Shown: positions 36,415 through 46,424 of the stretch, one piece after another
Numbering within the stretch: position 1 is the first letter of the stretch
How the letters are laid out: each line of letters begins with the position of its first letter
Assembly (NCBI GenBank): GCA_024636495.1
Contig: JAGXGZ010000053.1
Coordinates: forward strand, 31,009 to 95,008
Length of the DNA stretch: 64,000 nt
Source: Roseobacter sp.
GTDB taxonomy: Bacteria; Pseudomonadota; Alphaproteobacteria; Rhodobacterales; Rhodobacteraceae
Reading direction: 5' to 3'
Notes under the pieces: model-generated
Seen by the model: the letters and a program-made list of their open reading frames with translations, nothing else
What the model was told of the DNA's origin: nothing
Database searches by the model: none
Translations under genes and position numbers: made by a program

Positions 36415-38282
36415 GCAGATTTCTTTCTGCTGCCACGCTTCAGATGCGATAGTAAAAGTGTCAACGCAGACGGGGTCATACCATCGATTCTGGCCGCTTG
36501 TGCAAGGTTGATCGGTGCAGTCTTTTTCAACTTCGTAGTCAATTCGTTCGAAAGGCCATCAAGCGCTTCATAATCAAAGTTTAGCGGTATCGCATGCGCC
36601 TCGTCTTTTTGAAGCATATCAATGTCGCGCTGCTGACGCGTAATGTAATTCGCGTAAAGCGCGTCCCGTTCGACCTGACGTCGAATTTCGTCATCAATCT
36701 TTTCCAGCTTAGGCTCGAGCAAAATCAGATCTTCGAAACAAACATCCGGAAATGCCAACAGCTGAAAGCCTGTCCGCTTTGTCCCGTCTTGGTTAATCTT
36801 GATACCCGCCCCGGCTATTTGCTTGGGGGTATGTTCCATCTTTGAAAGCATAGCCAAAGCATGCTCAAGCCTACTCATCTTTGCCAAAAACAATGCTGAT
36901 CTTTCTTCCGACACGCATCCCATCGCAATTCCCAACGGGGTGAGGCGTTGATCAGCATTATCAGCGCGGAGCGAAAGGCGAAATTCAGCGCGTGATGTAA
37001 ACATTCGGTATGGCTCAGTCACGCCTCTGGTCGTTAAATCGTCGATCATAACGCCAATATAGCTTTGAGAACGGCTGAAAATTACCGGATCCTTGCCCTT
37101 TGCCTCCAAGGCAGCGTTCAGACCAGCGACCAACCCTTGTGCGGCGGCCTCTTCGTATCCGGTCGTTCCATTTATCTGCCCGGCCAAATATAACCCCGGA
37201 ACCGACCGCACTTTCAACGTCAAATCCAGTGCACGCGGATCGACATAGTCATATTCAATCGCATAGCCAGGCTGAAGGATTTCCACGTTTTCCAAGCCAA
37301 CCATCGACCTTACATAGGCAAGCTGTACGTCCTCAGGCAGAGATGTCGAAATTCCATTCGGGTAAATCGTATGATCGTCAACGCCTTCAGGCTCCAAAAA
37401 GACTTGGTGCGATGTCTTGTCCGCAAACCGAACGACCTTGTCTTCGATCGACGGGCAATACCGCGGCCCGACTCCCTCGATGTGGCCGCCGTACATCGCT
37501 GACTTCTTAAGGTTCTCTCGGATGATCTCATGGGTTTTTTCATTAGTATGGGTAATCCCACACGAAATTTGCTTGGCATCAACCTCCGTTGACATAAAAG
37601 AAAACAACACCGGCATGTCATCGCCCGGCTGCATTTCCAGCGTGCTCCAGTCAATAGTGCGACCATCCAAACGCGGTGGCGTACCGGTTTTCAAGCGTCC
37701 TAAAGGTAAATCGAACGAATCAATTCGCTTGGCCAAGTCGACGGAAGCCTTGTCGCCCATCCGCCCACCAGAGCGTGACACATCACCGATGTGAATGACG
37801 CCCCGCAGAAACGTCCCCGTTGTCAGTATAACTGTTTTGCCAGAAATCGTCGTTCCATCTGCCAAAACTGCGCCGCAAACGCGGCCATCTTCGACACGGA
37901 AATCCGTAACCTCGCCCTCGATAATCTCAAGATGTTCGCGCGTTTCAGTCTCGACCAGCATTTCTTGACGATAAATCTTGCGGTCCGCTTGCGCCCGTGG
38001 CCCCTGAACGGCCGGCCCTTTTCGTCTATTCAACAGCCTAAATTGAATACCGGCTTTATCGGCGACCCGACCCATCACACCGTCCATTGCGTCAATCTCG
38101 CGAACCAGATGCCCTTTACCAAGACCACCAATTGCGGGATTACACGACATAACACCAATTCCATCGCGCGTCATGGTGATCAGCGCAGTTTGCGCACCCA
38201 TACGTGCCGCCGCATGTGCCGCTTCTGCGCCTGCATGCCCGCCGCCGATAACAATGACTTCAAAATGTTTCACGTGAAACAC
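36411..38282 (-). CDS. mnmG: tRNA uridine-5-carboxymethylaminomethyl modification enzyme MnmG (GidA)
   Basis: A 623-residue FAD enzyme that, with MnmE, modifies the wobble uridine of several tRNAs. The FAD-binding [40 protein letters not shown], and [14 protein letters not shown] motifs are typical. The reading starts with GTG at 38282 ([10 protein letters not shown]). Only one base separates the GGAG from that GTG, whereas the in-frame GTG at 38273 has it eight bases away, so the shorter start is equally likely. A perfect parS site overlaps these first codons. It lies between mnmE and rsmG. Confidence 0.96.
   Translation of the reverse strand: MFHVKHFEVIVIGGGHAGAEAAHAAARMGAQTALITMTRDGIGVMSCNPAIGGLGKGHLVREIDAMDGVMGRVADKAGIQFRLLNRRKGPAVQGPRAQADRKIYRQEMLVETETREHLEIIEGEVTDFRVEDGRVCGAVLADGTTISGKTVILTTGTFLRGVIHIGDVSRSGGRMGDKASVDLAKRIDSFDLPLGRLKTGTPPRLDGRTIDWSTLEMQPGDDMPVLFSFMSTEVDAKQISCGITHTNEKTHEIIRENLKKSAMYGGHIEGVGPRYCPSIEDKVVRFADKTSHQVFLEPEGVDDHTIYPNGISTSLPEDVQLAYVRSMVGLENVEILQPGYAIEYDYVDPRALDLTLKVRSVPGLYLAGQINGTTGYEEAAAQGLVAGLNAALEAKGKDPVIFSRSQSYIGVMIDDLTTRGVTEPYRMFTSRAEFRLSLRADNADQRLTPLGIAMGCVSEERSALFLAKMSRLEHALAMLSKMEHTPKQIAGAGIKINQDGTKRTGFQLLAFPDVCFEDLILLEPKLEKIDDEIRRQVERDALYANYITRQQRDIDMLQKDEAHAIPLNFDYEALDGLSNELTTKLKKTAPINLAQAARIDGMTPSALTLLLSHLKRGSRKKSA
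38266..38281. other. parS centromere site (at mnmG start)
   Basis: A second exact TGTTTCACGTGAAACA palindrome. It covers mnmG codons 1-6 (the F-H-V-K-H stretch), next to the ribosome-binding site. The two parS sites are 1.9 kb apart. Confidence 0.93.
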
Positions 38283-38287
38283 TCCAT

Positions 38288-39574
38288 CTATTTACCCAAG
38301 CAAAAGCTTGAAAAAATCACATCAAGCAGGTTTTCGACATCAATCCGACCCACCAATGCTTCAAGCGCCCGAATCGAATGGCGCAACTCTTCTGCTGCTA
38401 TATCATACTGATCTGGCCCGTGATGCAGAACAGCTGTCGCACTGGCCAATCCATCGGCGGCTTTCTGTAGCGCAATGCGGTGCCGCTCGTGTGTAGCGAG
38501 GCCGGCTGACAAGCTTCGCGTGCTTAACACAGATTGAATTTGTTCGACAAGATCAGACACCCCCTGCCCCGTCGTACCAGAAATCGCCCCAACTGGGCTT
38601 CCGCGTAGGTCAGCTTTTGGCAGCAATCTGATATCTTCCGCCAATGCATCAACGGGAAGGTCTTCATTTTCCTCGACCAAAAATACCCTAAGGTCCGCCG
38701 CAGCAGCGCGAATCACAGCGCGATCAATGCCCATCGTTTCAATTTCGTCTGCACCTTCGCGTAGGCCGGCAGTATCCAGCAGAGTGACCGGCAATCCACC
38801 CAAATCCATCCGCACTTCGATCACGTCCCGGGTCGTCCCAGCGATAGACGAAGTAATCGCAGCGTCACGCCCCGCAAGTGCGTTCAGCAATGTAGATTTT
38901 CCCGCATTCGGACGGCCAATAATCGCTACTTCGAACCCGGTACGGATACGTTCCGCAGTATGAGTTCCCGCAATCTCCTTCAAAAGATCGCGGCTCACAT
39001 CATCCAAAAGCTCACGAACCTCGGGCGACACGTCGACCGGAACATCTTCATCGGCAAAATCAATCGTCACCTCAAGAAGTGCGGCCGCTCTAATCAGTTT
39101 TTCGCGCCATGCGTCAACACGCAGACCCAAGTGGCCGGACAGCATGCGATGCGCCTGTTTTCTCTGCGCTTCCGTCTCGGCTTCGATCAGATCGGCAAGA
39201 CCTTCGACCTGAGTCAGATCCAGCTTGCCGTTTTCCATAGCACGCCGAGTAAATTCACCTGGTTCGGCCAGACGAGTATCAGGAAAGGTCGAAAGTAGCG
39301 CCAATACGGCACGTAAAACCGCGATACTGCCATGCAGATGCAGTTCAACGACATCTTCACCGGTAAAACTGCTGGGGCCTTTAAAAGCCAAAACTAGCGC
39401 AGAATCGATCACTTCACCTTGAAGATCGATAATCGGCCGCACCACAGCATGCCGTACTTTGGGCAGCGGAGACGCAATTTTTTCGGCAATTGAAAACGCC
39501 ATCGGACCAGAGATACGGATAACGCAAACCCCAGCACGCCCCTGCGCAGTCGCTTGGGCAAATATCGTATCCAT
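38288..39574 (-). CDS. mnmE: tRNA modification GTPase MnmE
   Basis: A 428-residue GTPase that works with MnmG. The N-terminal folate-binding domain has [22 protein letters not shown]. The G domain carries [16 protein letters not shown] (G1), GTTRDVIEV (G2) and [13 protein letters not shown] (G3). The final residues FCLGK give the conserved Cys that helps catalysis. It lies 30 bases after rho and five bases before the mnmG start. Confidence 0.97.
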   Translation of the reverse strand: MDTIFAQATAQGRAGVCVIRISGPMAFSIAEKIASPLPKVRHAVVRPIIDLQGEVIDSALVLAFKGPSSFTGEDVVELHLHGSIAVLRAVLALLSTFPDTRLAEPGEFTRRAMENGKLDLTQVEGLADLIEAETEAQRKQAHRMLSGHLGLRVDAWREKLIRAAALLEVTIDFADEDVPVDVSPEVRELLDDVSRDLLKEIAGTHTAERIRTGFEVAIIGRPNAGKSTLLNALAGRDAAITSSIAGTTRDVIEVRMDLGGLPVTLLDTAGLREGADEIETMGIDRAVIRAAAADLRVFLVEENEDLPVDALAEDIRLLPKADLRGSPVGAISGTTGQGVSDLVEQIQSVLSTRSLSAGLATHERHRIALQKAADGLASATAVLHHGPDQYDIAAEELRHSIRALEALVGRIDVENLLDVIFSSFCLGK

Positions 39575-39604
39575 AGGTCTAACCCACTGTTATAATTTAA
39601 TAAC

Positions 39605-40936
39605 CTAGGTGTTCATTGAATCGAAGAAATCCGAATTCGTCTTTGTTTGCTTTAACTTCCCAAGCAGGAATTCAATCGCATCTGTCGTCCCCATGGGGTT
39701 AAGAATTCGTCGCAACACAAAGGTTTTTTGCAGATCGATCTTATCGACCAGCAGTTCTTCTTTGCGTGTACCAGACTTGAGAATATCAATGGCCGGGAAC
39801 ACACGTTTGTCTGCGATCTTGCGATCCAGCACGATTTCAGAGTTACCGGTTCCTTTGAATTCCTCAAAGATAACCTCGTCCATCCGGCTGCCGGTATCGA
39901 TCAGCGCTGTCGCGATGATGGTCAGCGACCCACCTTCTTCGATGTTACGCGCCGCACCAAAGAACCGCTTGGGGCGTTGCAAAGCGTTGGCGTCCACACC
40001 ACCGGTCAAAACCTTACCGGACGACGGGACAACCGTGTTAAAAGCGCGACCCAAACGGGTGATCGAATCAAGCAAAATCACAACGTCACGCTTGTGTTCG
40101 ACAAGACGCTTGGCCTTCTCGATGACCATTTCTGACACGGCAACGTGACGGGTTGCGGGTTCATCAAAGGTCGAAGACACCACCTCGCCCTTAACGCTGC
40201 GCTGCATGTCGGTCACTTCCTCGGGGCGTTCGTCGATCAACAGGACGATCAGATAACACTCAGGGTGATTCTTTTCTATGGAATTAGCAATATTCTGAAG
40301 CAAAACCGTCTTACCGGTGCGCGGTGGTGCCACGATCAAACAACGCTGGCCTTTACCGATGGGCGATACCAGATCGATGATCCGGGCAGAACGGTCTTTG
40401 ACTGTGGGATCTTCGACCTCCATCGTCATGCGCTCGTCAGGGTAAAGCGGGGTAAGGTTTTCGAATGCAACTTTATGGCGGGCCTTTTCAGGCGCTTCAA
40501 AATTGATTTTTGTAACCTCGGTCATGGCAAAGTAACGTTCTGTATCGTCAGGTGCCTTGATGAGACCCTCTATCGTGTCGCCTGTCCGCAACGACCAAAG
40601 GCGTAACATTTCAGGGGAAATATAGATGTCATCCGGTCCGGGCAGATAGTTTGCCTCGGGCGAGCGCAAGAAACCAAACCCGTCCTGCAAAACTTCCAAA
40701 ACGCCATCGCCAGAAATTTCCCAACCCTCATCCGCGCGTTCCCGCAGAATCTGGAACATCATCTCGCCCTTGCGCATGGTCGAGGCATTCTCGATCTCAA
40801 GCTCTTCGGCCATCGCCAAAAGGTTCTTGGGGGTCTGTGCCTTTAGGTCAGCAAGGTTCAGCGTTTCGATGGTCGCAGAATCGATGCCCGAATCCATGCT
40901 AGATTCGTTGGTCGTGGAGATGGTTTCGTCGTTCAT
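39605..40936 (-). CDS. rho: Transcription termination factor Rho
   Basis: A 443-residue hexameric RNA helicase. The N-terminal [40 protein letters not shown] and the RNA-binding [30 protein letters not shown] precede the ATPase with Walker [14 protein letters not shown] and [12 protein letters not shown]. The ATG at 40936 has AGGA seven to eight bases upstream; a GTG at 40957 would add seven residues. It lies between hemJ and mnmE on the leftward strand leading away from oriC. Confidence 0.97.
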   Translation of the reverse strand: MNDETISTTNESSMDSGIDSATIETLNLADLKAQTPKNLLAMAEELEIENASTMRKGEMMFQILRERADEGWEISGDGVLEVLQDGFGFLRSPEANYLPGPDDIYISPEMLRLWSLRTGDTIEGLIKAPDDTERYFAMTEVTKINFEAPEKARHKVAFENLTPLYPDERMTMEVEDPTVKDRSARIIDLVSPIGKGQRCLIVAPPRTGKTVLLQNIANSIEKNHPECYLIVLLIDERPEEVTDMQRSVKGEVVSSTFDEPATRHVAVSEMVIEKAKRLVEHKRDVVILLDSITRLGRAFNTVVPSSGKVLTGGVDANALQRPKRFFGAARNIEEGGSLTIIATALIDTGSRMDEVIFEEFKGTGNSEIVLDRKIADKRVFPAIDILKSGTRKEELLVDKIDLQKTFVLRRILNPMGTTDAIEFLLGKLKQTKTNSDFFDSMNT

Positions 40937-41061
40937 GAAAATATCCTGTTCCGGCACAGCAAAAGCTGGCGGGTCGTGGCGAAAGATATGGCAGGCAAAT
41001 GCGTTCCCCGGACGGGGTGCTTTACGTCACTTACTGTGAACGGTGTCTTGCGTCAATCCGG

Positions 41062-41511
41062 TTAGAATTTCACGACGACGGACAGAACGATCACGATCAT
41101 CAGCACGGTCGGCACTTCGTTCATCATTCGGTACTGTCGACCGGTCAATAAATTCCGACCAGCCGCAAAGCCTTTGACCCGCGCAAACAGCCATTCATGG
41201 AACCCTGTCATCGCGATCACGGCCACAGCCTTGGCCCAGGGCCAGATCATCGTCCAATCGACGATACCGGGGGTGAAAACCAGACATAGCCCGAATATCC
41301 ATGTGGCGAACATCGCAGGACGCATGATCACATTGGCCAGCTTGAATTCCATCATGGTAAACAGCTCGTGCGTTTCTCCGGCAAGTCCGACACGTTCAGT
41401 GTGGTGCACCAAAAGCCGAGGAAGATAAAACAACGCAGCCATCCACGAGATCACCGCCATAATATGGATCGACTTCGTCCAAGGATAAGCTAGGGCCAGA
41501 AAGTCAGACAT
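41062..41511 (-). CDS. hemJ: Protoporphyrinogen IX oxidase HemJ
   Basis: A 149-residue membrane protein with four predicted helices. The conserved His lies in WTKSIHIMAVISWMAALFYLPRLLVHH, and GFHEWLFARVKGFAAG and RMMNEVPTVLMI are also typical of HemJ. The family oxidises protoporphyrinogen IX to protoporphyrin IX, just before the HemH step, in many alphaproteobacteria without HemG or HemY. GGAG precedes the ATG at 41511. It is the first gene left of the proposed oriC and is transcribed away from it. Confidence 0.93.
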   Translation of the reverse strand: MSDFLALAYPWTKSIHIMAVISWMAALFYLPRLLVHHTERVGLAGETHELFTMMEFKLANVIMRPAMFATWIFGLCLVFTPGIVDWTMIWPWAKAVAVIAMTGFHEWLFARVKGFAAGRNLLTGRQYRMMNEVPTVLMIVIVLSVVVKF

Positions 41512-41736
41512 ATCATGCTCCGTTCATTGTCTTCCTTCTATAATAAATAAGAAAAGAAGAAAGATGATGATGTAAGTAGGGAGACAGATTTCTGTGGATT
41601 ATCCAGATATGCCTATGGTTATCCACCTGTGCAGCGTGTGAAACACAGATACATTAAGAAGTATAAGGCACCTAATATTAGTACATGAAAACAGACATTT
41701 ATACAGATATCCTAGCAGTCTATGATTGTAGAAACT

Positions 41737-41745
41737 TGTGGATAA
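41737..41745 (-). promoter_or_regulatory. DnaA box (exact, reversed)
   Basis: TGTGGATAA is the reverse complement of TTATCCACA. It sits near the middle of the oriC region and is one of two exact boxes there. Confidence 0.8.
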
Positions 41746-41831
41746 CAGTCGGGTAAAGCTTTGCCACTGTGTCGCAGTTTTATCCTTATCCATAGCCGTA
41801 TAATTTTAGGCAACAGGGTCGGAAATTCTGG

Positions 41832-41874
41832 TTATCCCTCGAATGCGTGCCACCCCTCGTCATTCGAGGGATAA
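41832..41874. repeat. Perfect 14-bp inverted repeat in oriC
   Basis: TTATCCCTCGAATG (41832-41845) and CATTCGAGGGATAA (41861-41874) are exact reverse complements around a 15-base loop. Each arm begins or ends with TTATCC, the DnaA-box core, so it might bind DnaA in opposite orientations. It lacks a T-run, so it is not a typical terminator. Confidence 0.85.
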
Positions 41875-41878
41875 GTCC

Positions 41879-41893
41879 TTAAAAACTCCTTAA
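41879..41893. promoter_or_regulatory. CtrA-type box in oriC
   Basis: TTAA-AAACTCC-TTAA followed by C is the full CtrA consensus (TTAA-N7-TTAAC). It lies between the 14-bp inverted repeat and the exact DnaA box at the maf start. In Caulobacter, CtrA binding at the origin represses replication; a similar role here is inference. Confidence 0.7.
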
Positions 41894-41906
41894 CATCGCA
41901 CACAGG

Positions 41907-41915
41907 TTATCCACA
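41907..41915 (+). promoter_or_regulatory. DnaA box (exact) touching the maf start codon
   Basis: TTATCCACA ends on the A of the maf ATG (41915). A DnaA molecule here could affect both origin firing and maf expression. Confidence 0.75.
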
Positions 41916-42514
41916 TGGCTCAAACCCTCATTCTTGCTTCCGGCTCCTCTATTAGGGCGCAGCTTTTGCGGCAGGCGAATATCCCTCATCAGGTGAGCAT
42001 CGCGCGAATAGATGAAGAAATGATCAAGGCGGCCCTGCTTTCCGATAGCGCCCCGCCTCGTGATATCGCCGATACCTTGGCCGAGATGAAAGCACGCAAG
42101 ATCAGCGACAAAAATCCGGGCGCGCTGGTTTTGGGCTGCGATCAGGTTCTGGATCATCGGGGCGCTTTGTTATCGAAACCCAAAACGCCGGAACAGGCGA
42201 TCGACCAACTGACCCAACTGCGCGGCGATCGGCACAGTTTGCTTTCCGCCGCAGTGATCGTTGAAGATGGCAAGCCGATATGGCGTCATGTGGGGCAAGT
42301 GCGACTGCGGATGCGCGAGGCATCTGACGCCTATATTGCGGACTATGTTGCACGTAACTGGGACAGCATCCAACATGCCGTTGGATCCTATAAACTTGAA
42401 GAAGAAGGTGTACGATTGTTCAGCAATGTTGAAGGCGACTACTTTAATGTTCTAGGATTGCCCTTGCTTGAACTCGTGAATTACCTAACGATCCGGGGGG
42501 ATTTACCTACATGA
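41915..42514 (+). CDS. maf: Maf-like nucleotide pyrophosphatase
   Basis: A 199-residue Maf-family protein that hydrolyses non-canonical nucleotides. The motif [23 protein letters not shown] stands where the SxSPRR signature is, in the divergent alphaproteobacterial form; VLGCDQV carries the catalytic Asp and [11 protein letters not shown] is the later motif. It is the first gene right of oriC, and a DnaA box overlaps its start. ATGA overlaps it with aroE. Confidence 0.92.
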   Translation: MAQTLILASGSSIRAQLLRQANIPHQVSIARIDEEMIKAALLSDSAPPRDIADTLAEMKARKISDKNPGALVLGCDQVLDHRGALLSKPKTPEQAIDQLTQLRGDRHSLLSAAVIVEDGKPIWRHVGQVRLRMREASDAYIADYVARNWDSIQHAVGSYKLEEEGVRLFSNVEGDYFNVLGLPLLELVNYLTIRGDLPT

Positions 42515-43344
42515 ACTTGCCGAAAATACCGCTTGCTGCTGTGATCGGATCCCCGATTGCACATTCAAAATCCCCACAGATTCATGGTCATTGGCTTAGA
42601 AGTCTTGGTATTCAGGGTGCCTATGTCCCGATGGATGTCGCGTCCGAAGATCTAGCGCAGGTTATTGGCACCCTGCCAAAAATGGGTTTTGTCGGTGCCA
42701 ATATTACGATTCCACACAAGGAAACGGTGATGGATATCGTGGATATCATTACAGATCGGGCCACTTTGATCGGGGCGATCAACACGCTGATCTTTCGGGC
42801 CGACGGGAAAATTCTTGGTGATAATACAGATGGTTACGGGTTTCTAGAGAACCTGCGCAGCGGCGCGCCCGACTGGAACCCCAAGGCAGGTCCGGCCGCA
42901 ATTCTGGGTGCGGGTGGTGCGTCGCGTGCTGTTATCGCATCGCTTCTGGACGCGGGGGTGCCTGAAATAATGCTGTCAAACCGGACACGCGTGCGGGCGG
43001 ATAAGCTGAAATCGGTCTTTGGGTCGCGGGTGACAGTTTATGATTGGGTTCAAGCTGGCAACATGCTGGATTATGCGGCGCTTTTGGTGAACACGACGTC
43101 GCTTGGCATGGTTGGCAAACCAGACCTGCGCGTCCCTTTGGATGGGTTGCGCCCCGGTACGGTTGTGACCGATCTGGTTTATGCCCCTCTTAAGACCAAG
43201 ATGCTGCAAACCGCAGACGAAATGGGGTGTATCACGGTCGATGGCCTTGGGATGTTGCTGCATCAGGCAGTTCCCGGTTTTGAACGCTGGTTTGGTACGC
43301 GGCCTCCGGTTGACCGCGCCACCCGCGCGGCGGCGTTGCGCTGA
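42511..43344 (+). CDS. aroE: Shikimate dehydrogenase
   Basis: A 277-residue NADP enzyme reducing 3-dehydroshikimate in aromatic amino-acid synthesis. [20 protein letters not shown] at the N-terminus binds shikimate; [12 protein letters not shown] holds the catalytic Lys; [17 protein letters not shown] is the nucleotide-binding loop. It overlaps maf by four bases and coaE by one (TGATG), as in other alphaproteobacterial origin clusters. Confidence 0.96.
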   Translation: MNLPKIPLAAVIGSPIAHSKSPQIHGHWLRSLGIQGAYVPMDVASEDLAQVIGTLPKMGFVGANITIPHKETVMDIVDIITDRATLIGAINTLIFRADGKILGDNTDGYGFLENLRSGAPDWNPKAGPAAILGAGGASRAVIASLLDAGVPEIMLSNRTRVRADKLKSVFGSRVTVYDWVQAGNMLDYAALLVNTTSLGMVGKPDLRVPLDGLRPGTVVTDLVYAPLKTKMLQTADEMGCITVDGLGMLLHQAVPGFERWFGTRPPVDRATRAAALR

Positions 43345-43934
43345 TGTTTCTTCTGGGGCTGACCGGTTCAATCGGCATGGGTAAATCAACGACAGCTGCG
43401 ATGTTTGCGGATGCAGGCTGTGACGTTTGGGATGCGGATGCCGCCGTCCACCGGCTTTACGCCAAGGGCGGCGCGGCCGTACCCGCGTTTGTGAAGGCGT
43501 TTCCAGCTGCAGTGATTGACGGTGAAGTGTCGCGCCCCGCATTAAAACAGATCATCGCCCAAGACCCCGGCGCGCTGAAACAGATCGAGACGATTGTGCA
43601 CCCGCTTGTCGGTCAAGACAGAGCTGCATTTCTTGACCGCGCCACTGCTGATATTGTTGTCCTTGATATCCCGCTGATTTTTGAAACAGGCGGGAACAAG
43701 CGGATGGATGCTGTTGCATGTGTCTCTGTTCCAGGGGAAATCCAAAAGGAACGGGTGATGGCACGGGGGACAATGACGCTAGAACAGTTCGAAAACATTC
43801 GCGCCAAACAGATGCCGAATGATGAAAAATGCGCCCTGTCCGACTATGTGATTGAAACCGATACGCTTGACCATGCCCGCGCTCAGGTGCAGGCCATCGT
43901 CGCAGACATCAAAGGAAAGCTGACCCATGCGTGA
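43344..43934 (+). CDS. coaE: Dephospho-CoA kinase
   Basis: A 196-residue kinase that completes coenzyme A synthesis. The P-loop GLTGSIGMGKSTTAAMF is at residues 5-21, followed by WDADAAVHRLYAKGG and VVLDIPLIFETGG. It overlaps aroE by one base and dnaQ by eight. Confidence 0.96.
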   Translation: MFLLGLTGSIGMGKSTTAAMFADAGCDVWDADAAVHRLYAKGGAAVPAFVKAFPAAVIDGEVSRPALKQIIAQDPGALKQIETIVHPLVGQDRAAFLDRATADIVVLDIPLIFETGGNKRMDAVACVSVPGEIQKERVMARGTMTLEQFENIRAKQMPNDEKCALSDYVIETDTLDHARAQVQAIVADIKGKLTHA

Positions 43935-44613
43935 GATCGTTCTGGATACTGAAACCACCGGATTTGATCCCGAAAGCGGTGACCGTATCGTCGAGATTGG
44001 GGCGGTTGAACTTGTCAGACATATGGCGACGGGAAAAACGTACCACCAATATATTAACCCCGAACGCGCCATGCCCGATGAAGCGTTTCAGGTGCACGGC
44101 CTTGGCGATGAATTCTTGCGTGATAAGCCTAAATTTGCGCAAATCGGGCAGGAGTTTCTGGATTTTATCGGTGATTCCAAGCTTATCATCCACAACGCGG
44201 CGTTTGATATCAAATTCCTGAATGCCGAATTGAAATGGATGGGCTTGCCGCAAATCCCATGGACGCAAGCGTTGGATACGCTGGCAATTGCACGCAAACG
44301 CTTTCCGGGCTCGCCCGCATCACTGGATGCACTGTGCCGTCGTTTTAACATCGACAACACATCGCGCACCCTTCATGGGGCGCTGCTCGACAGTGAAATT
44401 CTAGCCGAAGTTTATCTGGAATTGATCGGGGGGCGGCAGCCTGATTTTGGTCTGTCCGCCAAGCCCGAGCGAAAAGAAGGCGATACGACCCAAGAATGGT
44501 CACCAAAGCCACGCCCAAATCCCCTGCCCTCGCGGCTTTCGCAGGACGAGGCCGCCGCCCATGCTGAATTTGTCAGCAAACTGGGCGACGGCGCGGTTTG
44601 GAAGACGCTTTAA
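43927..44613 (+). CDS. dnaQ: DNA polymerase III epsilon subunit (proofreading exonuclease)
   Basis: A 228-residue DEDDh exonuclease. The motifs are LDTETTGFDPESGDRIVEIGAVEL (Exo I), IHNAAFDIKFLNAEL (Exo II) and HGALLDSEILAEVYLELIGG (Exo III with the catalytic His). The last 45 residues should bind the polymerase alpha subunit. Its stop overlaps the convergent secB stop by four bases. Confidence 0.96.
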   Translation: MREIVLDTETTGFDPESGDRIVEIGAVELVRHMATGKTYHQYINPERAMPDEAFQVHGLGDEFLRDKPKFAQIGQEFLDFIGDSKLIIHNAAFDIKFLNAELKWMGLPQIPWTQALDTLAIARKRFPGSPASLDALCRRFNIDNTSRTLHGALLDSEILAEVYLELIGGRQPDFGLSAKPERKEGDTTQEWSPKPRPNPLPSRLSQDEAAAHAEFVSKLGDGAVWKTL

Positions 44614-45101
44614 GCGTCGGCTTTTGGTGGGTTTTCGGCCTGACGGCGCGCGATCTCGTTGCGGTAAAGCGAAACAAAATCAATGTTTTCCAAGTTCAGC
44701 GCTGGGAAGCCGCCATCGCGGGTGACGTCGCTGACAACCCGGCGCAGGAATGGAAATATCATGCGCGGGCATTCGATCAACAAGAACGGGTGCATCTGGT
44801 CTTCCGGCACGCCTTCGATGTGAAAAATACCGACGTAATCGATCTCAAGCAAGAACAGCATCGCGTCGCCATCTTTGGCCTTTGATGTAACCTGCAATTT
44901 GATCGCGGATTCGTACTGATTGTCTGCAGCGCGTTTTTTGGCGTCCAGATTGACCTGCACCTGAACATCAGGCTGCACGTCTGTCGGTGCCCCTTTTTGG
45001 GCCATAATATTTTCGAACGACATGTCGCGAATGAACTGACCCAAAATGCGCATTTGCGGCTGGGCGGCTTGGGTCGGTTGAGTTGCTTCTTCTTCAGCCA
45101 T
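44610..45101 (-). CDS. secB: Protein-export chaperone SecB
   Basis: A 163-residue SecB that keeps preproteins unfolded for SecA. ILGQFIRDMSFENI at the N-terminus, LEIDYVGIFHIEGVPEDQMHPFLLIECPRMIFPFLRRVVSDVTRDGGFPAL in the core are diagnostic. AAGGAG precedes the ATG. It lies 63 bases downstream of fxsA on the same strand and converges with dnaQ, the common order in this group. Confidence 0.96.
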   Translation of the reverse strand: MAEEEATQPTQAAQPQMRILGQFIRDMSFENIMAQKGAPTDVQPDVQVQVNLDAKKRAADNQYESAIKLQVTSKAKDGDAMLFLLEIDYVGIFHIEGVPEDQMHPFLLIECPRMIFPFLRRVVSDVTRDGGFPALNLENIDFVSLYRNEIARRQAENPPKADA

Positions 45102-45164
45102 CTTAGGGGCTCCTTGAAAGTGAAAAATTCATTTTGCTGGGCTTATCAGACTAGATTGAGGCGC

Positions 45165-45662
45165 TCAATGCTTTGTCCAACCCGAGGGACGCTGGGCTTT
45201 CTTCTCGTCTTCGGACAATTCATGATATTCGCCATCGATGACATCGCCATCCATGGGCCGGTGCCGTTCCCTTGGCGTTTTACCAAATCCGGCATTCATA
45301 TTGATTGATCCACTTACCTTGACCCGCGATCGCATCGCCTGAAATGCGGCTTTTCTGATGCCCGGCACCAGCAACGCAAAACCGACAGCGTCCGTGAAAA
45401 AGCCTGGTGTCAGCAACAACGCCCCTGCAAACAGGATCATCGCGCCGTTGACCAGCGGTTCGGTCGGATCGCGCACTTCAGACAGCGAGGATTTGATCTG
45501 ACCCAGGGCCATCGCGCCCTGCGTCCGCATCAAAGAGGTGCCGATAAGGGCGGTCAAAACCACAATAGCGAGGGTCCATCCGAGGCCAATTGCCCCACCT
45601 ACCTGAATGAACAGCGCTATTTCTATCAGGGGTACGGCAAGAAATGCCAAAAACAGCCACAT
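45165..45662 (-). CDS. fxsA: FxsA-family membrane protein
   Basis: A 165-residue inner-membrane protein. The N-terminus MWLFLAFLAVPLIEIALFIQVGGAIGLGWTLAIVVLTALIG and the conserved GAMILFAGALLLTPGFFTDAVGF-L-PGIR segment are the FxsA signature. The family suppresses phage T7 exclusion by plasmid F in E. coli, but its native role is unknown. The ATG at 45662 was chosen because upstream residues are basic and unrelated. The C-terminal 50 residues are charged and probably cytoplasmic. It is divergent from a Tim44-like gene. Confidence 0.92.
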   Translation of the reverse strand: MWLFLAFLAVPLIEIALFIQVGGAIGLGWTLAIVVLTALIGTSLMRTQGAMALGQIKSSLSEVRDPTEPLVNGAMILFAGALLLTPGFFTDAVGFALLVPGIRKAAFQAMRSRVKVSGSINMNAGFGKTPRERHRPMDGDVIDGEYHELSEDEKKAQRPSGWTKH

Positions 45663-45764
45663 GGTGAGGGTCCTTTCATAAGGGCCAGAGTGGACTTGGC
45701 CCGGTTCACACCCTACATAAGGGCAACAGACCGACGTTTCCATGTTTCTCAGCAAGAGGTCCCT

Positions 45765-46424
45765 ATGAATTCGCCTATGATACAGCTTCTGGTGCTTGCC
45801 GGCATTGCGGTATTTCTGATTCTGCGCTTGAAAAATGCGCTTGGCACCCGCGAGGGATTTGAAAAAACGCCTGAATTGGATGCCAAACCTAAAAAGCCGT
45901 CGGGCCCTGCGTTCGAAGTTATCGAAGGTGGTCCGGATCTTGATATCACGGATCACGCGCCAGAAGGGTCAGAGACAGCGGTGGCGTTAGCCGATATGAA
46001 ACGGGTCGAGCCGTGTTTCGGGGTCAGTGATTTTCTGGGCGGTGCCCGCGGTGCATATGAAATGATCGTTATGGGATACGAACACGGTAATCTCGACGAG
46101 ATTAAACCGTTCTTGTCCGAAGAAATCTATGAAAGCTTTGTGGATGGTGTGGCTGCACGCGAAGATCAGGGCTTGGCAGTGGAATCCCATTTCATCGGTA
46201 TCCGCGAAATGGAGCTGGATAGCGCGTCGATGAATAACTCCACGAACGAGGCTGATTTAACGATCCGGTTCGTGGCGGAAATGACATCGGTCGTAAAAGA
46301 TAAAGACGGCAACGTGATAGAAGGCAGCCCTACCGAGGTGAAACGTCAAAAAGATACGTGGGTGTTCTCTCGTGTCATGGGTTCGGATGATCCAAATTGG
46401 TTGCTCGTTTCTACAGACGGTTAA
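45765..46424 (+). CDS. Tim44-like domain protein
   Basis: A 219-residue protein with one N-terminal membrane helix (IQLLVLAGIAVFLILRLKNALGTREGFEK), then a Tim44-like domain beginning FLGGARGAYEMIVMGYEHGNLDEIKPFLSEEIYESFVDGVA and ending DTWVFSRVMGSDDPNWLLVST. The family includes mitochondrial Tim44 and its alphaproteobacterial ancestors, membrane-anchored proteins of uncertain role. It overlaps the mltA 5' end by 28 bases, so the pair is coupled, as in related genomes. Confidence 0.92.
   Translation: MNSPMIQLLVLAGIAVFLILRLKNALGTREGFEKTPELDAKPKKPSGPAFEVIEGGPDLDITDHAPEGSETAVALADMKRVEPCFGVSDFLGGARGAYEMIVMGYEHGNLDEIKPFLSEEIYESFVDGVAAREDQGLAVESHFIGIREMELDSASMNNSTNEADLTIRFVAEMTSVVKDKDGNVIEGSPTEVKRQKDTWVFSRVMGSDDPNWLLVSTDG

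Larger units (their letters stand above)
41512..41914. other. Probable chromosomal replication origin (oriC)
   Basis: A 403-base non-coding region between divergently transcribed hemJ and maf, A+T-rich compared with its surroundings. It holds several DnaA-box-like elements: exact TTATCCACA at 41907-41915 and, reversed, at 41737-41745; one-mismatch forms at 41593-41601, 41619-41627 and 41786-41794. A perfect 14-bp inverted repeat (41832-41874) and a perfect CtrA box (41879-41893) follow. Gene order around it (rho/parAB side and maf-aroE-coaE-dnaQ-secB side) matches alphaproteobacterial origins such as Caulobacter. Stretches at 41530-41575 and 41645-41720 are A+T-rich enough to be unwinding elements. 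Confidence 0.82.

Noticed and set aside
44604..44618. Palindrome GACGCT-TTA-AGCGTC at the dnaQ/secB convergent ends
   Set aside because: Only six pairs and inside both coding ends; too weak for a terminator call.
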